A program made the position numbers and the translations under genes. A DNA stretch of 64,000 bases from NCBI GenBank assembly GCA_964057225.1, contig OZ059896.1, positions 15,698,501 through 15,762,500 on the forward strand, written 5' to 3'. This document shows, piece by piece, positions 40,701 to 54,521 of this stretch. The stretch comes from Auanema rhodensis. Its lineage: Eukaryota; Nematoda; Chromadorea; Rhabditida; Rhabditidae. The first letter of the stretch is position 1, and each line of letters opens with the position of its first letter. The notes below the pieces were generated by a model. It searched no databases and was not told where the DNA came from. It saw only the letters and a list, made by a program, of their open reading frames with translations.

Positions 40701-42536
40701 CAATAGTGGAGCTTTTCGTTGCTGTTGGTACTGAAGTTGAGGTTTTCGGTAATATTGTTGGAGTAGCGGAGCTTTTCGTTGCTGTTGATACTGAAGTTGA
40801 GGTTTTCCTTGATGTTGTTAGAGCAGTGGTGCTTTTCGTTGCTGTTGATACTGAAGTTGAGGTTTTCGGTAATATTGTTGCAATAGTGGAGCTTTTCGTT
40901 GCTGATGATACTGAAGTTGAGGTTTTCGGTAATATTGTTGGAGTAGCGGAGCTTTTCGTTGCTGTTGATACTGAAGTTGAGGTTTTCCTTGATGTTGTTA
41001 GAGCAGTGGAGCTTTTCGTTGCTGTTGATACTGAAGTTGAGGTTTTCGGTAATATTGTTGCAATAGTGGAGCTTTTCGTTGCTGTTGATACTGAAGTTGA
41101 GCTTTTCGTTGCTGTTGGTACTGAAGTTGAGCTTTTCGTTGCTGTTGGTACTGAAGTTGAGCTTCTCGTTGATGTTGCAATAGTCGAGCTTTTCATTTCT
41201 GTTGGTACTGAAGTTGAGCTTCTCGTTGATGTTGCTACAGTACTAGAGCGTTTCGTCATTGTTGGAACAGTAGTAGAGCCTTTCGTCGTTGTTGGAATCG
41301 AAGTGGAATGTTTCGTCATTGTTGGAACAGTAGTAGAGCCTTTCGTCGTTGTTGGAATCGAAGTTGATCGTTTCGTCGTTGCTGTTACCGAAGTGGATCG
41401 TTTCGTCATTGTTGGTACAGTAGTAGAGCCTTTCGTCGTTGTTGTCGGTATCGAAGTTGATCGTTTCGTCGTTGCTGTTACCGAAGTTGATCGTTTCGTC
41501 GTTGTTGGTATGGAAGTAGATCGTTTCGTCGTTGTTGGAATCGAAGTTGATCGTTTCGTCGGTGCTGTTACCGAAGTGGATCGTTTCGTCATTGTTGGTA
41601 CAGTAGTAGAGCCTTTCGTCGTTGTTGTCGGTATCGAAGTTGATCGTTTCGTCGTTGCTGTTACCGAAGTTGATCGTTTCGTCGTTGTTGGTATGGAAGT
41701 AGATCGTTTCGTCGTTGTTGGAATCGAAGTTGATCGTTTCGTCGGTGCTGTTACCGAAGTTGATCGTTTCGTCGTTGTTGTCGGTACCGAAGTAGAACGT
41801 TTCGTCGTTGTTGTTGGAACGATAGGTATAGTAAGATCGACGAAAGGGTTACCTTAACATATAAAATAAATAAATTTTAGAGTAAATATAATATACAGTA
41901 TAAAGTGATACTTGAACAGAAACCAACACTATATTTGTTTCCATCTATAAAGGCATCTCCAGCAATGCGCATGTTTGGAAACATCCTAAATGTGTTTCCA
42001 TCTTTTTCATAAAGCACTGTAAAAATATTAAACGCATAATTACATTTTTTGACCTAAATTTAAGAATTTAAAAAGAATGAAAGCTTTAAAAACCGAAGCG
42101 ATGGGTTTCAAATTCAAAATTTGAGATCTTGTCATGTTTTGATATTCTCTAATTTTTAACATATTCTGCTGCTTTTCTGTTAGCCCATAATTGACTTGGG
42201 TTACATTCCCTATACATTCCTACAATAGAATTTTAAATTAAAGCATAAATTGGAAGCTTAACATCATCTTGAGCTGAAAATATTTTTTAAATGAAAAACT
42301 TTACTATTTTTTCTTTATACCGATATCTTGTTCCGTAGCATATCCATAGATTCGTCGAGGCATCGGAAATGTAGGTGTGTATTCAACTTCTAAAATAATT
42401 TTTATATTTTCATCTTTACAGATATCATTATCACCATTGCATTTCAAAGAATATATCTGAAAAGAATCAAAATTAATAATAAATTTAAGAAGAAACTCAC
42501 AAGTAAAAGTAGAAAAGCCCAGCCACATATTTGCAT
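31774..42536 (-). CDS. lov-1-like: LOV-1/polycystin-1-like protein, copy D (complete, chimaeric 5' end)
   Basis: Start codon 42536-42534, stop 31776-31774, HLT codons of the GPS at 36044-36052. The mucin exon 40030-41852 (1823 nt) is A/B-type with an extra duplicated block near its 5' end (about 41580-41750). The second exon is mixed: KDENIK and EYTPTF as in C and E, but PMPRR as in A and B. The pore-region intron 32242-32283 has GTCAAAC where other copies have GTTAAAC, and the tail intron has one T fewer. Both differences make the unspliced frame look longer here, but the spliced protein is predicted to be the same. Confidence 0.87.
40487..41830 (-). repeat. Mucin-like VNTR of copy D
   Basis: A/B-type array. 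It carries a second copy of a block of about 180 bp at its 5' end (units reading KRSTSVTATTK, KRSTSIPTTTK and KGSTTVPTMTK appear twice, around 41400-41580 and 41580-41760). An internal block with IVAIVELF-type antisense signature is also duplicated around 40860-41080. Confidence 0.88.
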
Positions 42537-42551
42537 GATGACACACAGCAA

Positions 42552-43167
42552 CTGAAGATTGGTTACTACGACAGCTAATTTCAGTTTTCATATTAGATTG
42601 TGTTACCTGGATATACATACTTAGTTAATAGCATTAGTCAAGACAACTATTGTACAGCAAAGAACATGTAAATCATAGTTTGTAAACAAAATAATAAACA
42701 TAACAGTTTTGTCTGTTGTTTTATAACAAATTGACAGAACTATTCTCTTATTGGCTAAATTCAAATGCAAATTTTGAAATTTTGAAATTAACCAATGAGC
42801 GAATGCTAATATGAAATGATTATATCACATCATAATTATTATTGTTTATTTGTTGTTAATATTGAAAATATAATTGATCACCTTAAAAATAAATATTTCG
42901 GTTCTATTATAATATTTATAATTCAATATTATTGATTTACATTAAGTTTTCAAATAAAGAAACAATCTTTATTTGGAAATACTGTAGTGACCATGTCACT
43001 CTTCAATATATCAAAATGTTTCATATTGAAGGTCAAATAGAGGAGATATATAAGGAATTTAAATATTCTGAAAATATGAATACGGTAAGAAACATTCATA
43101 TTGTAAGTTTTACTTTATTTATAAAATTTATTAAAAATAAAATTTCTTTATATTTATAGGTTTTAAT
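42552..43167. promoter_or_regulatory. Divergent promoter region, unit 4
   Basis: Between LOV-1-like D and the truncated Thr4. It carries the flipped inner arm as in unit 3, and all boxes are kept even though Thr4 has lost its 3' half. Confidence 0.5.
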
Positions 43168-43405
43168 ATGATTAATATTATTTTATTTCTTATTCACATT
43201 CAGTACAGTATTCAATGTATGCCAACAAATTCTGATATGGGTTTGTCATTAAAGAATTGTTGAAATATTTGTCCAAAGATTTATTTAGAAACAACGACTA
43301 TTCGTTATACTACAACAGTATCAGGTAATACATGTTTCATAACGATTAGTTTTTGTTAATTTGATTTCAGTAAATCATATTCTATAAATCTGATACATGG
43401 GGCTT
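43168..43405 (+). pseudogene. Thr-rich secreted protein, copy Thr4, 3' half deleted
   Basis: Exon 1 (43168-43240, signal peptide) and the 36-nt micro-exon 2 (43289-43324) are present, followed by the first part of intron 2. At about 43403-43408 the sequence jumps directly to the spacer next to the LOV-1-like 3' end. Exons 3 and 4 and roughly 1 kb of flank are missing. No acceptor for exon 2's donor remains nearby. Confidence 0.7.
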
Positions 43406-43542
43406 CCTTGATGCAACTTCTATTGATATATTAGTTAGAATTAAGCATAATGATTAGATGTAATACATTGATCACCTGTTGTTTCAACATCATCATATGA
43501 ACAAGTTCATCAATCAAGTTTATTATAAATGAATACTAAATT
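43406..43542. other. Shortened tail-to-tail spacer next to truncated Thr4
   Basis: Only about 137 bp remain. The left junction reads TTCCTTGATGCAAC. The CCTTGATG form is otherwise found only in unit 5 (about 56573); units 1-3 have TTGATTGATGCAAC. The deletion therefore probably involved a unit-5-type sequence. Confidence 0.6.
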
Positions 43543-46500
43543 TCAATTTTTTGCAGCCGTCTGTGTGATTTGTGAGAAGAAGAGTTGTGTTCCTTGCTCG
43601 TACTGTTTCATCCATATATCTTTCGTATTAATTTTTGAATTCGATATTTTCTTTGTCAACTCATACGTCTGAATAATTTTATATTTTTCGTTGATTGTAG
43701 TAAAGTTGAACCTGGTTAATGAAGTCCTTCAAAAATAGTTGATCCAATACTAAACTGGGAATATCATGTGCATTATCATGACAGCGTTGGCAGATACCAA
43801 GCGAAGATTTAACCTGAAATATACTGTGATATCTTTCTTCTTAACCATTATATATTTACCTTAAAGCATATATGTCCTACTAAATCATAATCAATTGCTA
43901 AACGTTCAGGATTTGAACGAATATCTTCAAATTCATACATTATAATCATTACAAATACATTCAAAATAACAATTGTTCCAATCATCATGAAAAGTACAAA
44001 GTAAGCTGATCCTAAAATATAAAAATGCTTTTCAATATTGGATATCGTTTAACCTAATATAGAGGTGTCATATACTTTTCCACCAGCAACTTTACCCAGA
44101 AGAGAAGAAACAAGTGTTTGAAGAGAAACAAAATACGAATGATAACTGAAAACGCGTATATCAAATCTCTTTTCAATCAAATTTCTTTTACTTTTCTAAT
44201 TTATTGCTCAATAAGTGAAGTATAGAGATCACAAATGTATTCAGAAAACAGGTGAAGAAGAGTCCAAAGTCGAATACTTGAGAAGAAGCACTGCTCAACG
44301 TATCGGCTAAGGCTGATATTCGATGATTTTGCCTGAAAATTGGAAATTGAAAGCCATCAGTGGAACGTTTACCTCAGAATTTTTATAAACTTGAATGAAA
44401 TAAAGAAGACAATTGTAGCAAATATATATGTAAACGCAAGTTCTAAATCACGTTGTTTAGTTAAATTAATGAAAATATTTCCATTTGTTGTGACAAATCG
44501 TTCAGTAATCTGAAAATTCAAAATTGAATCAAGGTATATACATAGAGTACTAGATACCTCAGAAGCATTAATGCTTTTCATAATGAATATATAAACTGTT
44601 GAAATTCCTAATAAACTAACGAGTAAATCAGTAAATTCCCAAAAGTTATAGGATCTAAAGAAGGAATTTAGATAATTCCCATGAAACATTGAATTTGACA
44701 AACCCAATCAAGACGTGTTTCAATAGTTTAAATGGATTTCCAATAGAACTTCTCTTGATAAACGTTCGTCTATCGGATACTAATTGGATGATTTCGTACA
44801 GAAACTTGATTATACAGTATAACAAGTAGAATATCTGGAGAAATGCTCTTTGTTTTCTTAAAAAGTAAACAAACCAACCTCTAGTAGAGTTTTGAGTTCA
44901 CCATCATCCTCATTTCGGTAAATACGAATGGTTTCTATCCATACAGTTGGATGAAAAAATCCTAAACAAGCTATGATTAGAGACTAATAGATGATTTTCA
45001 ATTTGAACCTTCTTCTGGAATTTCCACGAGAAGTTGAATTACTGAGAAATAATTTATCTGAGCATTATAACAAGAAATTTCTACCATGATAGCTCTTGTA
45101 TTCTGCAAATATAGAATATGACATGAAGAGATACTGAAGATGTCCACTTCATCAATCCAGCATTCATTGTTCAACTGGGAAAAACGTTTTCTGAGACTTT
45201 CTGAAGAACCTTGTAGAGATACTATGTAACCACCACCTTCATAATTTCCAAATAATCCCATCAAACGTGGATCTAAATGCACATAACTAGACAGATGAAT
45301 ACTTAGCTGTCGGAATACTTCCTGTTTCTTCTGAAGATGAATGAGTAAAGCCTTTACCCAATACGTTGTTCTCTGACTTCCAACGTGCAACTTGTGATGA
45401 ACAACTTGAATTTCGCAGTTTTCCAACTCTATTGGATAAGGAGTTGAAGGTTTGGAGATTGTTGTGATCAATCACACTGGTAGTTGAACGAATTTGTCTG
45501 ATGATACCATAACCCATTGAACGTGAAGCCTTAAAAATAGAAAGATACATCAGAAGCCATTGATTGATGCTACTTTATCATTAAACATCCCCCTCATATC
45601 ATAAGCTGGATCCCCATCTGACCAAGTTGAAGTGAGTCCTGTTCATTTGGCTTTCTATTACATAATTGTAATAATTATAAAAACCTGGTGTTAAAGAATC
45701 GTTAAGCCATCTCCAAAAGTCGTGCTCATTTCTTATTTTCAAAAACGAATTGTCAGAATCCGTTTGAAGATTAAACACATATTTCATCTATTTTGATATA
45801 ACATTCAGTATATTAACTGTTGAAATCTTACATTATTCTGATAGTAAAATCCATACTTATCACGAATCAAGTACATCAAGCTTCCAAGCAATATCAAAGA
45901 TATGAGCAAGAAAGCAAACTCTTTCATTGTCTCGAACAATAGTTCTTCTCTATATACCCATGTATATGGCCAACGTTGTTGCATTTCCTTTACCTTAATC
46001 GATTATCACGAGAAACTTGTAGCTTTATTATATCCGAATTCCTTCTTCCTGTGTCATCATGTTGTTCTTGCGACAAAATTGGCTCTGAAATGCTGATGTG
46101 AGTTTGCTTTTGGAGAATTTGGTAAACGTTTCGTCTGCGAATTTCGAAGATTTAAAAGGAAAAGTTCTATTTTAGAAACAAAAGCATAGATTAATCCATT
46201 TCTTTCATGAACACATGCTAGAAGAATAACCTGAAAATATTTGTTTCAACTTGTTTCAACATAGAAATTGTACTTTGATCGGTTCCATTAGGAAAATCCA
46301 TATAACAATGATTATCAAGAATTGCTTTGTTACCGTATTAGATTGATGTTCCGTTAATGATAAAGATTTCTGAGATATATTTGGATTAATTTCCAAATTT
46401 TCAAAAAAAACTTACAGTAATATTAAAAATAAATAGAATAAGAAGAATAGTTCGAATGAATAGCATTAGTATTAGTTTCATTATAGGATTCATATATGAC

Positions 46501-49500
46501 ATTGGAACTTTGAAGTTTTCTTTCATTTTCTTGAAACTATTGATTTCGTTATGTTCATGTATTGTCAAAATTCTTCTAAATAACAATATAATTGAGAAAA
46601 ATGATATATGCAACGTTAGTACTTCCATAAAAATAGAATAAGCTGATTCATGGTAGTTAAGATACATGATAAGACTACGGCTATCACGATCTGAAAATTT
46701 TAGTTGAAAATCGTTTTCTAACAAACATTCACATTGATCATAAGAGAATCAGTTGGATTAGCAGTCAAATATTGAGAAATACATAGAAGTATTGAAGTTA
46801 ATATTGAAAATGAATACCATAGTGAGATTACTTGTATATTTCTTCCAAATCTTCCGTTTGAACTTTCTAAAATAAGTTTCATTTTTATATTTTCATATAC
46901 GTATGCATATACCAAAGAAAATTGCTAAAAAACTAATATTTTCAGTCAACTGATGTAAACATAAGAAGTCGGAAAAATAATATTTTGATCCTTTTTCTTG
47001 AACTAAACATTCCACCTTAATATCAGCCTAGTCACTATAGTTACTAGGAAATTTAAAAAACTTGGCTCTTGTAATGTGTTCCTAACCAGCATCCTACTGG
47101 AAACGAGAATGTTTCTCGAGTTTGTACGTCGAATATTAAGATTTTTGAACAAAACCATTCCTCCGTCTTACCAGTACCCATCTGATCAACCCATAAGCGA
47201 AGATACTTGATATGTCCGAGACAACTTGACATTTTGATGAAAGCTATTTGAAAACAAAAGAAAATACTTCGAAGTAGTCAGCAGATATCTGGAATAGGAT
47301 CCCCATTTGAACCTGATTTCATCATTCTTCCTTGACTTTTCGTCAATTTCCAGCCTTCTGGCCATTTCCGATGATATTTTTCCCGTCAAATTGAAGCAAA
47401 TCTTTAAACTTTTCGTTGTTTTGAAAACTAAATTACATTGAATACTTGAGAATTTGTAGACGAAAATTGTCGGAAACCAGTAAAAACAGTTAGAATATAC
47501 ATGTAAGTATGATCCGGTCGATTATCATCAAGGTAGTGGATTTTCTTCTAAAATTCAAAAATTAGAGGCTCAATGAAATTTCTACTTCACCTTTTCATTT
47601 CTAACTAATGATAAAGATTGATGAATATTATAGATGATTATCAGAAAAAATATGTTATAACATATAATTAATACAAATAATTTTATATTTTTCTATAAAA
47701 ACTTATAATTTAATAATCAAAGTATGAAATCTTACAGCAATAACATCAACAATATACTCATACGTATTTGTTGTTATAACATCCTGATTAAATATTCCAA
47801 CAGAGAATGATGTTAAATGAGTTGATTCACATAGTACAATCTTCAGATCTGATGTATTAGTTGACTATAATAGAATAAAAGGCATTTATATGTTAAATGT
47901 TTAGGATTTAACCGAAATTCCCCAAGATTCCATACGATCTGTATTAGAGTTGTAGGAATAACATCCTTTAGTTAAGACTCTAACGTCATGATCCATATTA
48001 TCTGAAAACATCTCTTAGAAACATTGGTAACTTAGTGTCATAAGTCTGAGGAAAGCTTAAGAGGGGAAAGGAGACAACATTTCCTTTCTCTCTTACTTTC
48101 AGAAAAACGCCATGTCCTGGAATATCCAAAAGGTTTATCGTAATCGTTGTATAATACACTTTTGTTTCCAAGCTTCTTGTCGGAAAGTGATCCGAAACCA
48201 AAAATAAATAAACCAGTCATGTTCAGTAGTTCAGAATTCAAAATGTGAAACTGGTTGAAAGCTTGAAGTAAAGAAAGGTATATGTTTCAACTCTTCTGTT
48301 ACTCTTGTCATTGATATGTTCGAAGAAAAATGAATGATCCTCTGCACGAGGCCCCGGAACGGATTGAAAATTCATGAAGAAACATTCGGAAACATTCGAT
48401 GTTCTTCGTGCAGATGTTGTAACCTTTATGTGAATGTAACTTTCTAAGAAAGAAAGATCAGAATGAAAACCTGAATAACAAGAGAAGCATTCCATGTTTT
48501 TGTTTCAAATGAATTTAAATTCAGAATTTGATAATCCTCTAAAGGAGAGTGAGATATAGTAACCAAAGGATCAATATGAACTAAAATAATATAAATTTGG
48601 AAAATAAAAGCAAAACACAAGAACCATCTTTTAGAAGACCTTTTATCTTAATAGGCTTTTTGGTATTCTGAACTCTGCAAGACTTATTATAAGAAAAATA
48701 TACTGGAAATAGATTTTACTTGATAATCTCCAAGTTTTCCGTTTTAATTTGAACATCTAAAGTTCCACTATTTATCAAATTATCTATATTATCAATATAA
48801 TAATATAAATTTTCTTCAAAACAAATGATATTTAAGATAAAATTATCTTTAGACGATATCTGTTTGATATTTAAATCATCAAGTTCGGCTGGAAATTTCA
48901 ACTGAAAATTGAAGTTTTGAAGTATTTATCTGGATAGTAGGCTCTGACTTCCCAATTCATACAATGATGTTCTCGTTTCAGAACAGAGTTTTCATTCCCT
49001 CCTGCTAGTATAAGCTGCCCCCCTTGAGCCTCTTTAGACTGAAAACCAAAATTATTGAAAAAACTAAAAGCATATGGCCTCATGACTGACATCATAGTAG
49101 AATGGAAAACCTTGCGACTCGACTAGTGTCTCAGCTAACGAATCCATCATACTATTCAAAGTTGAAACCAATTGATTTACCAAATCTTTACTCTAAACCA
49201 ACATGCATGTGTTATTCAATTAACAAAGAAACTGACTATTTGCTTCTGAACAAGACGTGTAGCTTCGAAAGACCATTCTTCATCACTGTATTCTTCAACA
49301 TATCGTATATCATCTGAAGTTATTTGTCAAACCACAGTATTATTCAAACCTTAACCTGGATATTCTGGTAAAGGATTAAATATTTCGTTAAAATTAGTTT
49401 TTTCATAGTTCAAATTTCGAGAAACATCACTGGCTAATGGATTATTCCAATTATTTTTCAATGCTTTCAATATTGATGAAGATACTTCTAATGTTTTCCC

Positions 49501-52500
49501 TGATATCTGAAACATTTGTATTGTTATGTAAATAAAATTTATGAATTCAACAGATTTAATCTCTTCTTCAGTTAATTCTTTGGACTCGAACATCTTTTGA
49601 ATATTACCAAGAGTTTTACTCATATATTCAAATGATTTTTGACTTGTTAGCGATTGAACAACAATGTCTGGAACACAAATATCTTATCAGAATAATTGTA
49701 ACCAGATCAAAACCTAAACTCGTTTCAGCAAATTCAGCCGATGGATAGATTTTAGCACCATTTATTAGGATTCCATATGTTTCATTTCTAATCAGTATAC
49801 CTGACTCTACATCTATACTTCCAGACTCGAATTCGAGTCGACTCCTATAAGTCAAATTGAGATTTTCCTTCGAAAAATGAATATAATCTAACCAGTCATG
49901 TGATTCTGAATACTTTGAGTACATATATGAAGAAATTGTGAGAAAGTTCAATGAATCATAAACTTCCAGCTTTACATGAATATCATATAAAATGATATGA
50001 TTAACATCATTTTCCCATAAAATCATATATGTATCATATAGCTCTACTGTCCAAATCCCTGATAGTTCTAACGTGTCGTCTAGTAAAACCTAAATGAACG
50101 AATAGATTTTATATGAAAAATTCTCTTTCATTACATTTCCTTTAACCACAACATTTTGATGATTTTGAAGATTTCTCTTTATTTCTTCAAAAGATTTTGG
50201 GAACTCAATCGAGAAAGAAGTCATTTTTATATTTTGATAACTGCGAGATATTTCAGGTAAGCGTGAATCTAAATTGTAAATTTAAAACAACTTGTTTGAT
50301 GAGCACGAAATACTTGGTAAACGGGTGGAAACAGTTGGCGGGAAGTATGTAGAAGATTCGATAAAGATTGTGTGGTATCCTGTAAGATTTGAATTCAACC
50401 AAGTGAGATCTACATCTGGAATAAATAGAGTTAGCAGATTATTATACAATAAACATGCTTTCAAAAATCAATATTGAATCAAACATTTGAAGAATTCGAG
50501 GATTAATTGGCAAGCATTCGATTACACTACCAGTTATGGTAAATGATCCTGATTTTCCACGAGATTTTAAAAAATTGAAATAGCCATTACTACAATTGCT
50601 AATTATTGATTTTTAATAAATGAAAAAATAGAAAAACCTTAACTTTATTGAATAATTCACTTCAGAGAATAATATTTGAAATATTAAATTAAAAACTGGT
50701 GTCTTAATACCGTTTTTCATATTAGAAAACGTGGAATTTGCAATCTAAATCTGATTAATATTGTTTTATCTTTTCTCTTACATTGATTGTTATAGTTAAT
50801 TCATATACAGGTAAGATTCCACTAATTGTAACATCTTTACTTTTCTTTTTGAATTGGTTTTCTGAAGTCTTCGATACATTCCAAAGCTTGAAACCACTTG
50901 AACTCTCAACCATATTATCCATGTTTATCTGAAATTCACAAGAATTCTTATATAACGAGATGAAAAACAAGCCGTTGTTTCATTGAATAAATCAACTGTC
51001 CAACTATCTCTGATCAATATTCGAGATTGATAAAAGGATTGATATGCTGTTATGTTGATAGATGTATCATAAACGCCATTCATATGGATAGTAGTAGTCG
51101 GTGAACTTTGAATAAGAGTAAGTTCCACACTTGGACTTAGTGACAGCCCTGCTTGAATATATCCATAGAACCATAAAGTGTTATTTCTCACCGAAATCTA
51201 ATAATCTATCGTGTTTCTTTTTTCTAATAAAATTAATAAATAATACCATTCCATCTGATATAACATATGTATTTCCATTACTATGTATAATTCCATATGG
51301 AAGTGCATACGATCCTACGAATTCTGATATATCCTTAATCAACAAAATAATTACAAAATTTGAAGTTTGCTATAGCTGGTTAGAGAGTGAACCAGTGCTT
51401 GTAGATCACCTTTATCAAATCAATATGAAAACCATTGCTGAAATCTAAAGAATCCAAGAGATAATTCAGTGTTGTTAACAATGTATCATATGACTGGATT
51501 TCAACATTACTAAGAACTTCAAATATTTCTTCCAATTTCTACAAGTATATCCGAAAAATAGAAAAAGAAAAACATAAAACTAACTTTAGACCATATTTCG
51601 TTAGATTTCAGAAATGTTTCTTGAAGTTCTGCAAGAGTATTATTCATTTTTGCTCCATTTGAGTTCTAAATTTCTAATTAAATCCAAATAGAATAATAAA
51701 TCTGATAGCTAACCACTAACAAATGTTTCATCAACGATAATGTCGAATCTTCCTTTAATAAAAATAAAAATGTACCATCTTATCGTGTTATATTACCTGC
51801 TTCAAATATTCAAATCCTAGAAAATCAGTGTAAAAACTAGAACGAAGAATAGTTAATTCAGCTATTTTCGTATTAAGGATACTGAAATATGGATCAGCAC
51901 TTTTTGCAAATGCCGATATCGTTGAAAGACTTTTCGTTGTCATTTCCTCAGGAAATTCCGAAGACACAAACATGTCAATTGGTTCAATGGTTGCGACAGT
52001 CGGAATACTGTTCAAATCGGATGGATTATAAGTGGATGAAATAATTTGAGAATTATGATCATAATAGATGGATGAACTTGAAGAAACTATTCTATTCGTT
52101 ATACAAGGAGATTTCGAGGTAAGTGTAGAAGAAATTGATCTTAATAATGTAGGTGATGAAGATTGGATTGATGATGTTGGAGAAAATATAGAGATATTTC
52201 CAATTAATGAAATTCTAAAATCATTCGGCAAATAAGTATGAACAAAGTAGTTTTCATTTGTTTTGTTGAGCGTTTAGTTGATGTTGCTAGAGCAGTGGAG
52301 TTTTTCGCTGCTGTTGGTATTGAAGTTGAGCTTTTCGTTGATATTGCAAGAGTAGTGGAGCTTTTCCTTTCTGTTGGTACTGAATTTGAGCGTTTAGTTG
52401 ATGTTGCTAGAGTAGTGGAGCTTTTCCTTTCTGTTGGTACTGAAGTTGAGCTTTGCGTTGATGTTGCTAGAGTAGTGGAGCTTCTCGTTGATGTTGCAAT

Positions 52501-54506
52501 AGTGGAGCTTTTCGTTGCTGTTGGTACTGAAGTTGAGGTTTTCGGTAATATTGTTGGAGTAGCGGAGCTTTTCGTTGCTGTTGATACTGAAGTTGAGGTT
52601 TTCGGTAATATTGTTGGAGTAGCGGAGCTTTTCGTTGCTGTTGATACTGAAGTTGAGGTTCTCGTTGATGTTGTTAGAGCAGTGGATCTTTTCGTTGCTG
52701 TTGATACTGAAGTTGAGGTTTTCGGTAATATTGTTCGAGTAGCGGAGCTTTTCCTTTCTGTTGGTACTGAAGTTGAGCTTATCGTTGCTGTTGGTACTGA
52801 AGTTGAGGTTTTCGGTAATATTGTTGGAGTAGTGGAGCTTTTCGTTGCTGTTGGTACTGAAGTTGAGGTTTTCGGTAATATTGTTGGAGTAGCGGAGCTT
52901 TTCGTTGCTGTTGATACTGAAGTTGAGGTTCTCGTTGATGTTGTTAGAGCAGTGGATCTTTTCGTTGCTGTTGATACTGAAGTTGAGGTTTTCGGTAATA
53001 TTGTTCGAGTAGCGGAGCTTTTCCTTTCTGTTGGTACTGAAGTTGAGCGTTTAGTTGATGTTGCTAGAGTAGTGGAGCTTTTCCATTCTGTTGGTGCTGA
53101 ATTTGAGCTTTTCGTTGATATTGCAAGAGTAGTGGAGCTTTTCCTTTCTGTTGGTACTGAAGTTGAGCGTTTAGTTGATGTTGCTAGAGTAGTGGAGCTT
53201 CTCGTTGATGTTGCAATAGTGGAGCTTTTCGTTGCTGTTGGTACTGAAGTTGAGGTTCTCGTTGATGTTGTTAGAGCAGTGGATCTTTTCGTTGCTGTTG
53301 ATACTGAAGTTGAGGTTTTCGGTAATATTGTTCGAGTAGCGGAGCTTTTCCTTTCTGTTGGTACTGAAGTTGAGCTTATCGTTGCTGTTGGTACTGAAGT
53401 TGAGCTTTTCGTTGCTGTTGGTACTGAAGTTGAGCTTATCGTTGCTGTTGGTACTGAAGTTGAGCTTCTCGTTGATGTTGCAATAGTCGAGCTTTTCATT
53501 TCTGTTGGTACTGAAGTTGAGCTTTTCGTTGCTGTTGGTACTGAAGTTGAGCTTCTCGTTGTCGGTATCGAAGTTGATCGTTTCGTCGTTGTTGGTATGG
53601 AGGTGGATCGTTTCGTCATTGTTGGTACAGTAGTAAGACCTTTCGTCGTTCTTGTCGGTACCGAAGTAGAACATTTCGTCGTTGTTGTCGGTACCGAAGT
53701 TGTGCGTTTCGTCGTTGTTGGAATCGAAGTTGATCGTTTCGTCGTTGTTGTCGGTACCGAAGTAGAACGTTTCGTCGTTGTTGTTGGAACGATAGGTATA
53801 GTAACCCGGACGAAAGGGTTACCTTAACATATAAAATAAATAAATTTTAGAGTAAATATAATATACAGTATAAAGTGATACTTGAACAGAAACCAACAGT
53901 ATATATGTTTCCATCTATAAAGGCATCTCCAGCAATGCGCATGTTTGGAAACATCCTAAATGTTTTTCCATCTTTTTCAATAAGCGCTGAAAGAATATTA
54001 AACGCATAATTACATTTTTTGACCTAAATTTAAGAATTTAAAAGGAATGAAAGCTTTAAAAACCGAAGCGATGGGTTTCAAATTTAAAATTTGAGATCTT
54101 GTCATGTTTTGATATTCTTTAATTTTTAACATATTCTGCTGCTTTTCTGTTAGCCCATAATTGACTTGGGTTACATTCCCTATACATTCCTACAATAGAA
54201 TTTTAAATTAAAGCATAAATTGGAAGCTTAACATCATCTTGAGCTGAAAATATTTTTTAAATAAAAAACTTTACTATTTTTTCTTTATACCGATATCTTG
54301 TTCCGTAGCATATCCATAGATTCGTCGAGGCTTCGAAAATGTAGGAGTGTATTCAACTTCTAAAATAATTTTTATATTTTCATCTTTACAGATATCATTA
54401 TCACCATTGCATTTCAAAGAATATATCTGAAAAGAATCAAAATTAATAATAAATTTAAGAAGAAACTCACAAGTAAAAGTAGAAAAGCCCAGCCACATAT
54501 TTGCAT
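43543..54506 (-). pseudogene. lov-1-like: LOV-1/polycystin-1-like copy E, frameshifted in the mucin exon
   Basis: Start codon 54506-54504, stop 43545-43543, HLT codons of the GPS at 47811-47819. The mucin exon 51797-53822 (2026 nt) is the longest and belongs to the C-type subtype. At about 52236 it reads AAGTATGAAC where the other four copies read AAGTATTGAAC. Exon lengths of the other copies differ by multiples of three, while E is one base short, so the frame shifts and soon meets a stop, well upstream of GPS, PLAT and channel. The downstream exons are otherwise intact. A 3-nt deletion near 45121 falls inside the polycystin-domain intron and is harmless. This may be a recent lesion or a single-base sequencing error. 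Confidence 0.75.
52250..53800 (-). repeat. Mucin-like VNTR of copy E (longest)
   Basis: C-type units, about 200 bp longer than C. Extra blocks lie around 52560-52640 and 53000-53270, while the 120-nt 5' repeat seen in C is present in fewer copies. The sense frame is open through the repeats themselves; the 1-bp deletion lies just downstream, at about 52236. Confidence 0.88.
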
Positions 54507-54521
54507 GATGACACACAGCAA

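Noticed and set aside
45115-45125. Three-base deletion in the polycystin domain of copy E
   Set aside because: It falls inside the 48-nt intron between WIDE and NTRA.
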